A stretch of DNA of 21,091 nt from JAAZXR01 sp040265175 (GTDB lineage: Bacteria > Myxococcota_A > Polyangia > Nannocystales > Nannocystaceae). Location of the stretch: positions 1 to 21,091 of the forward strand of contig JBDQGY010000046.1 of the NCBI GenBank assembly GCA_040265175.1, in the 5' to 3' direction. Numbering within the stretch: the first letter of the stretch is position 1; every line of letters begins with the position of its first letter. A program made the position numbers and the translations under genes. Positions 19,145 through 21,091 of this stretch are shown one piece after another. The notes under the pieces were generated by a model. The model was not told the origin of the DNA and did no database searches. It was given only the letters and a program-made list of their open reading frames with translations.

Positions 19145-20132
19145 TCCGCCCGCAGTGTCCTTGAACGAAGGGGACATACTGGCGTGTCGGCGCATGCTCT
19201 CGAAGGGCAGCAAGAGTTTCTCAGCGGCCTCATGGATTTTGCCTCCCGACGTCCGGGACCCCGCGGCAGTGTTCTACGCGTTTTGTCGCGTCGCCGACGA
19301 CCTCGTTGACGACGGCGACGACCCCCATGGCGCGGTAGAGATCCTACGGGGCCGACTCGACCAGGTCTTCGCGATGGACCCGATGGACGATCCCGTCGAC
19401 CGAAGCCTCGCCGTCATCGTGCAGCGCTACGACCTGCCGAGGAATGTCTTCGACGCGCTCCTCGACGGATTCATATGGGATGCCACCGAAAAGTCCTACG
19501 AGGGGATCGAAGACACGCTGGGCTACGCGGCCCGGGTCGCCTCCACCGTAGGGGTCATCATGACCCTGTTGATGGGCGAGCGTGACAAACATACGCTCGC
19601 GCGCGCGTGCGACCTCGGGGTGGCGATGCAGCTGACCAATATCGCCCGCGACGTCGGAGAGGACGCGCGAAGGGGGCGGGTGTACCTGCCGCAACGCTGG
19701 CTCGACGAGGCCGGCGTCACCCCTGCAGATCTCAGCCCCGCACCATCCTTTTCCCCCGCCGTTGGGGTGGTGACAAAGCGCCTCCTCGATTACGCAGCCC
19801 ACCTCTACGGACGCGCAGAGCCAGGCATCCCCCGACTCCCGCGCCGGTGTCGGGCCGCCATCTACGCGGCGCGGCTCATCTACGCCGACATCGGAAGAGT
19901 CATCGCTGCGCGGCGCTACGATTCCGTCTCCGGTCGAGCCGTGACCAGCTTACCGCGCAAACTATGGCTCATGGCGCGCGCCCTCTTGCGCCCGCTACCA
20001 ACCGCGCCCGTCACCAGCCCTCCCCTGGAAGAGACCGCGTTCTTGCTGACACAGATCTCGCCAGCGAACGCGCGACGAGCCCTTCCTGGTCGCGGCGGTG
20101 CGCTCACTCCACACGCCAGCGACGAAGCCTAA
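19128..20132 (+). CDS. crtB: Phytoene synthase
   Basis: Condenses two geranylgeranyl diphosphate molecules to phytoene, the first committed carotenoid step. 334 aa. The two Asp-rich magnesium sites are present: ADDLVDD (D57-D62) and NIARDVGEDARRGR (D175, D179). The YLPQRWLDEAG segment follows as in the family. The usual RVAGTVG before the second site is RVASTVG here, a conservative change. Start ATG 19128 lies within the end of crtI (17-base overlap); it begins MPPLDDPPAVSLNEGDILAC with no clear ribosome binding site, as expected for coupled translation. The 3' end overlaps the convergent crtC gene by 29 bases (20104-20132), so no room remains for a terminator between them. Confidence 0.95.
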   Translation: MPPLDDPPAVSLNEGDILACRRMLSKGSKSFSAASWILPPDVRDPAAVFYAFCRVADDLVDDGDDPHGAVEILRGRLDQVFAMDPMDDPVDRSLAVIVQRYDLPRNVFDALLDGFIWDATEKSYEGIEDTLGYAARVASTVGVIMTLLMGERDKHTLARACDLGVAMQLTNIARDVGEDARRGRVYLPQRWLDEAGVTPADLSPAPSFSPAVGVVTKRLLDYAAHLYGRAEPGIPRLPRRCRAAIYAARLIYADIGRVIAARRYDSVSGRAVTSLPRKLWLMARALLRPLPTAPVTSPPLEETAFLLTQISPANARRALPGRGGALTPHASDEA

Positions 20133-20955
20133 ACGGCAGCATCGCCCGCACGAGGGGCAACCGCCAGCGATCGAGATCGATGGACTCGTGCACAGCGTGG
20201 TGGGTTCGACCATCCAGCGTGGTCTCGATTAACTCCCGTGTATAAAATGGCGCGTCCTCAAAGGAGCGAACCATCCGTGCGTCTTGACCGACGTCGGTGC
20301 GGGTCTCGCGATTCACCCCCCAAAACCCCCGCCCAAGCGGTCGCGTGTCCAAGGGCGCTGTTGCGTAACGCCACGCCCCATCCGCGTCAAACACCAAGGC
20401 CCGATCGTAGGCCGAGCCCCGGCGGGGCACCGCGTCGTAGAGGACCATGGCGGTCCCATCCCCGCTCTCCGACCGCGACCAGTGCCACCGCGCGAAACCA
20501 TCCGCGAGGGGCTCTTCACCATAGTTGCTGTCGAGGTAGGCCGAGCCTGAGAACCGCAGCTGTGGTTGATCGAACTGCACCTGCGCAGTGGCGACCGGAG
20601 CGATGGGCCACCAGCGGTGACGTCCGTCGGGATCGATGGCGAAGGAGACGCGAGGCGAGGCCTCAAACGACACGCGGATGGAACCTCGCACGCGTCGCGT
20701 GCTCCAGTAGGCCGCGGCGCGCTCGTCCACGTCAACCACAAGCTCTCCGCCCTCCCACCGGGCCTGACTGCGGCCCAAGCAAAGCCTCTCTTCACCCCGC
20801 TCGACGCTCCCGCGGCGATGCTCACTGAAGGCCCACCGACGCTCGTTGGCGCCGTACACCGCCACGTTGACCGCACAAAAGTCTTCCGGGTGCGTGCTCT
20901 TGTCCCGCCTCAACGCCGCCGCATAAAACGGCGAGAACACCGAGCCTACGAACAA
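20104..20955 (-). CDS. crtC: Carotenoid 1,2-hydratase, 5' end interrupted by a stop codon
   Basis: Hydroxyneurosporene synthase family, which adds water to the 1,2 double bond of acyclic carotenoids such as neurosporene or lycopene. This frame covers 283 aa from a TTG at 20955 (MFVGSVFSPFYAAALRR). Family features: FVGSVFSPFYA at the N-terminus, FSGSAYLDSNYGEEPLADGF in the middle with WHWSR just after, and GFWGVNRETR near the C-terminus. Family-like codons continue upstream of the TTG (LWWYLDVVSDDG), but a TAG at 21015-21013 interrupts them; see the adjoining entry. Some annotated family members also start near this FxGSVFSP, so the 283-aa form could be a working protein; the more common longer form has the WWY segment. 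It overlaps crtB tail-to-tail by 29 bases, so its transcript is antisense to crtB at that end. Confidence 0.8.
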   Translation of the reverse strand: MFVGSVFSPFYAAALRRDKSTHPEDFCAVNVAVYGANERRWAFSEHRRGSVERGEERLCLGRSQARWEGGELVVDVDERAAAYWSTRRVRGSIRVSFEASPRVSFAIDPDGRHRWWPIAPVATAQVQFDQPQLRFSGSAYLDSNYGEEPLADGFARWHWSRSESGDGTAMVLYDAVPRRGSAYDRALVFDADGAWRYATAPLDTRPLGRGFWGVNRETRTDVGQDARMVRSFEDAPFYTRELIETTLDGRTHHAVHESIDLDRWRLPLVRAMLPFRLRRWRVE

Positions 20956-21091
20956 GATAACCGTGAGGGCATCTCGTCCGTCATCCGAGACGACGTCGAG
21001 GTACCACCAAAGCTAACCCCCGGGATCTACCTGCTGATCGAACCGAGGTCCTTGCGAACTTCGTTCGCCGCGATGCGGCCCCCCATCGTGA
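20956..21091 (-). other. crtC 5' coding continuation with in-frame TAG, overlapping tail of an upstream gene
   Basis: Read on the (-) strand in the crtC frame, codons from the window edge give GPRFDQQVDPGG, then TAG at 21015-21013, then LWWYLDVVSDDGRDALTVIL joining FVGSVFSP. The family usually has Tyr-x-WWY at this point (PGGYxWWYxD), so TAG takes the place of a Tyr codon. No ATG, GTG or TTG in this frame is visible from the edge to the stop. In a second (-) frame, TMGGRIAANEVRKDLGSISR ends at a TAG at 21029-21027. It looks like the C-terminus of a partial gene, perhaps a CrtI/CrtD-type desaturase or other FAD protein. That identity is a guess. Confidence 0.5.

Overview
High-GC bacterial DNA that fits a deltaproteobacterium, most likely Myxococcota (a myxobacterium or Bradymonadales relative). 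This is inferred from gene content, not a taxonomic search: a large SNF2 helicase with a SWIM domain, a transmembrane Ser/Thr kinase with a beta-propeller-like tail, several lipoproteins, a FGE-fold lipoprotein, a B12-type MerR regulator beside carotenoid genes, and aerobic benzoyl-CoA (box) genes.

Layout. 201-3425 (+): SNF2/SWIM helicase. 3426-4037: no intact gene, but a frameshifted (+) reading frame that looks like a decayed gene. 4038-5639 (-): lipoprotein with an HExxH metalloprotease site. 5740-7692 (-): Ser/Thr kinase. 7998-8267 (+): small charged helical protein. 8629-11816 (+): boxC and boxB, closed by a clear intrinsic terminator. 11918-13347 (-): a GAPDH-like dehydrogenase and a MAPEG membrane protein overlapping by 4 bases. 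13358-15979 (+): two lipoproteins, the first with a FGE/SUMF1 fold lacking the catalytic cysteines, the second unrecognised. 16205-16281: tRNA-Asp(GTC) with its own promoter and terminator. 16385-17365 (-): CarH-like B12 photoreceptor repressor, divergent from crtI-crtB (17582-20132, +). Convergent with crtB is crtC (20104 leftwards, -), whose 5' coding region carries an in-frame amber codon and runs to the window edge, where the tail of another (-) gene is visible.

How genes work together. The right end is a compact light-responsive carotenoid module. The cobalamin-binding repressor sits beside phytoene synthase, phytoene desaturase and carotenoid hydratase genes, and the divergent intergenic region holds candidate operators. 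BoxB and BoxC give epoxidation and ring opening of benzoyl-CoA, but the reductase BoxA and the benzoate-CoA ligase are not in this window.

Most notable: the amber codon in crtC, a possible leaderless crtI promoter with phased TTATC elements, the GAPDH-like enzyme with SCTTH in place of SCTTN, the cysteine-less FGE-fold lipoprotein paired with an unknown lipoprotein, and the broken gene after the helicase. I see no IS element, CRISPR array or phage module.
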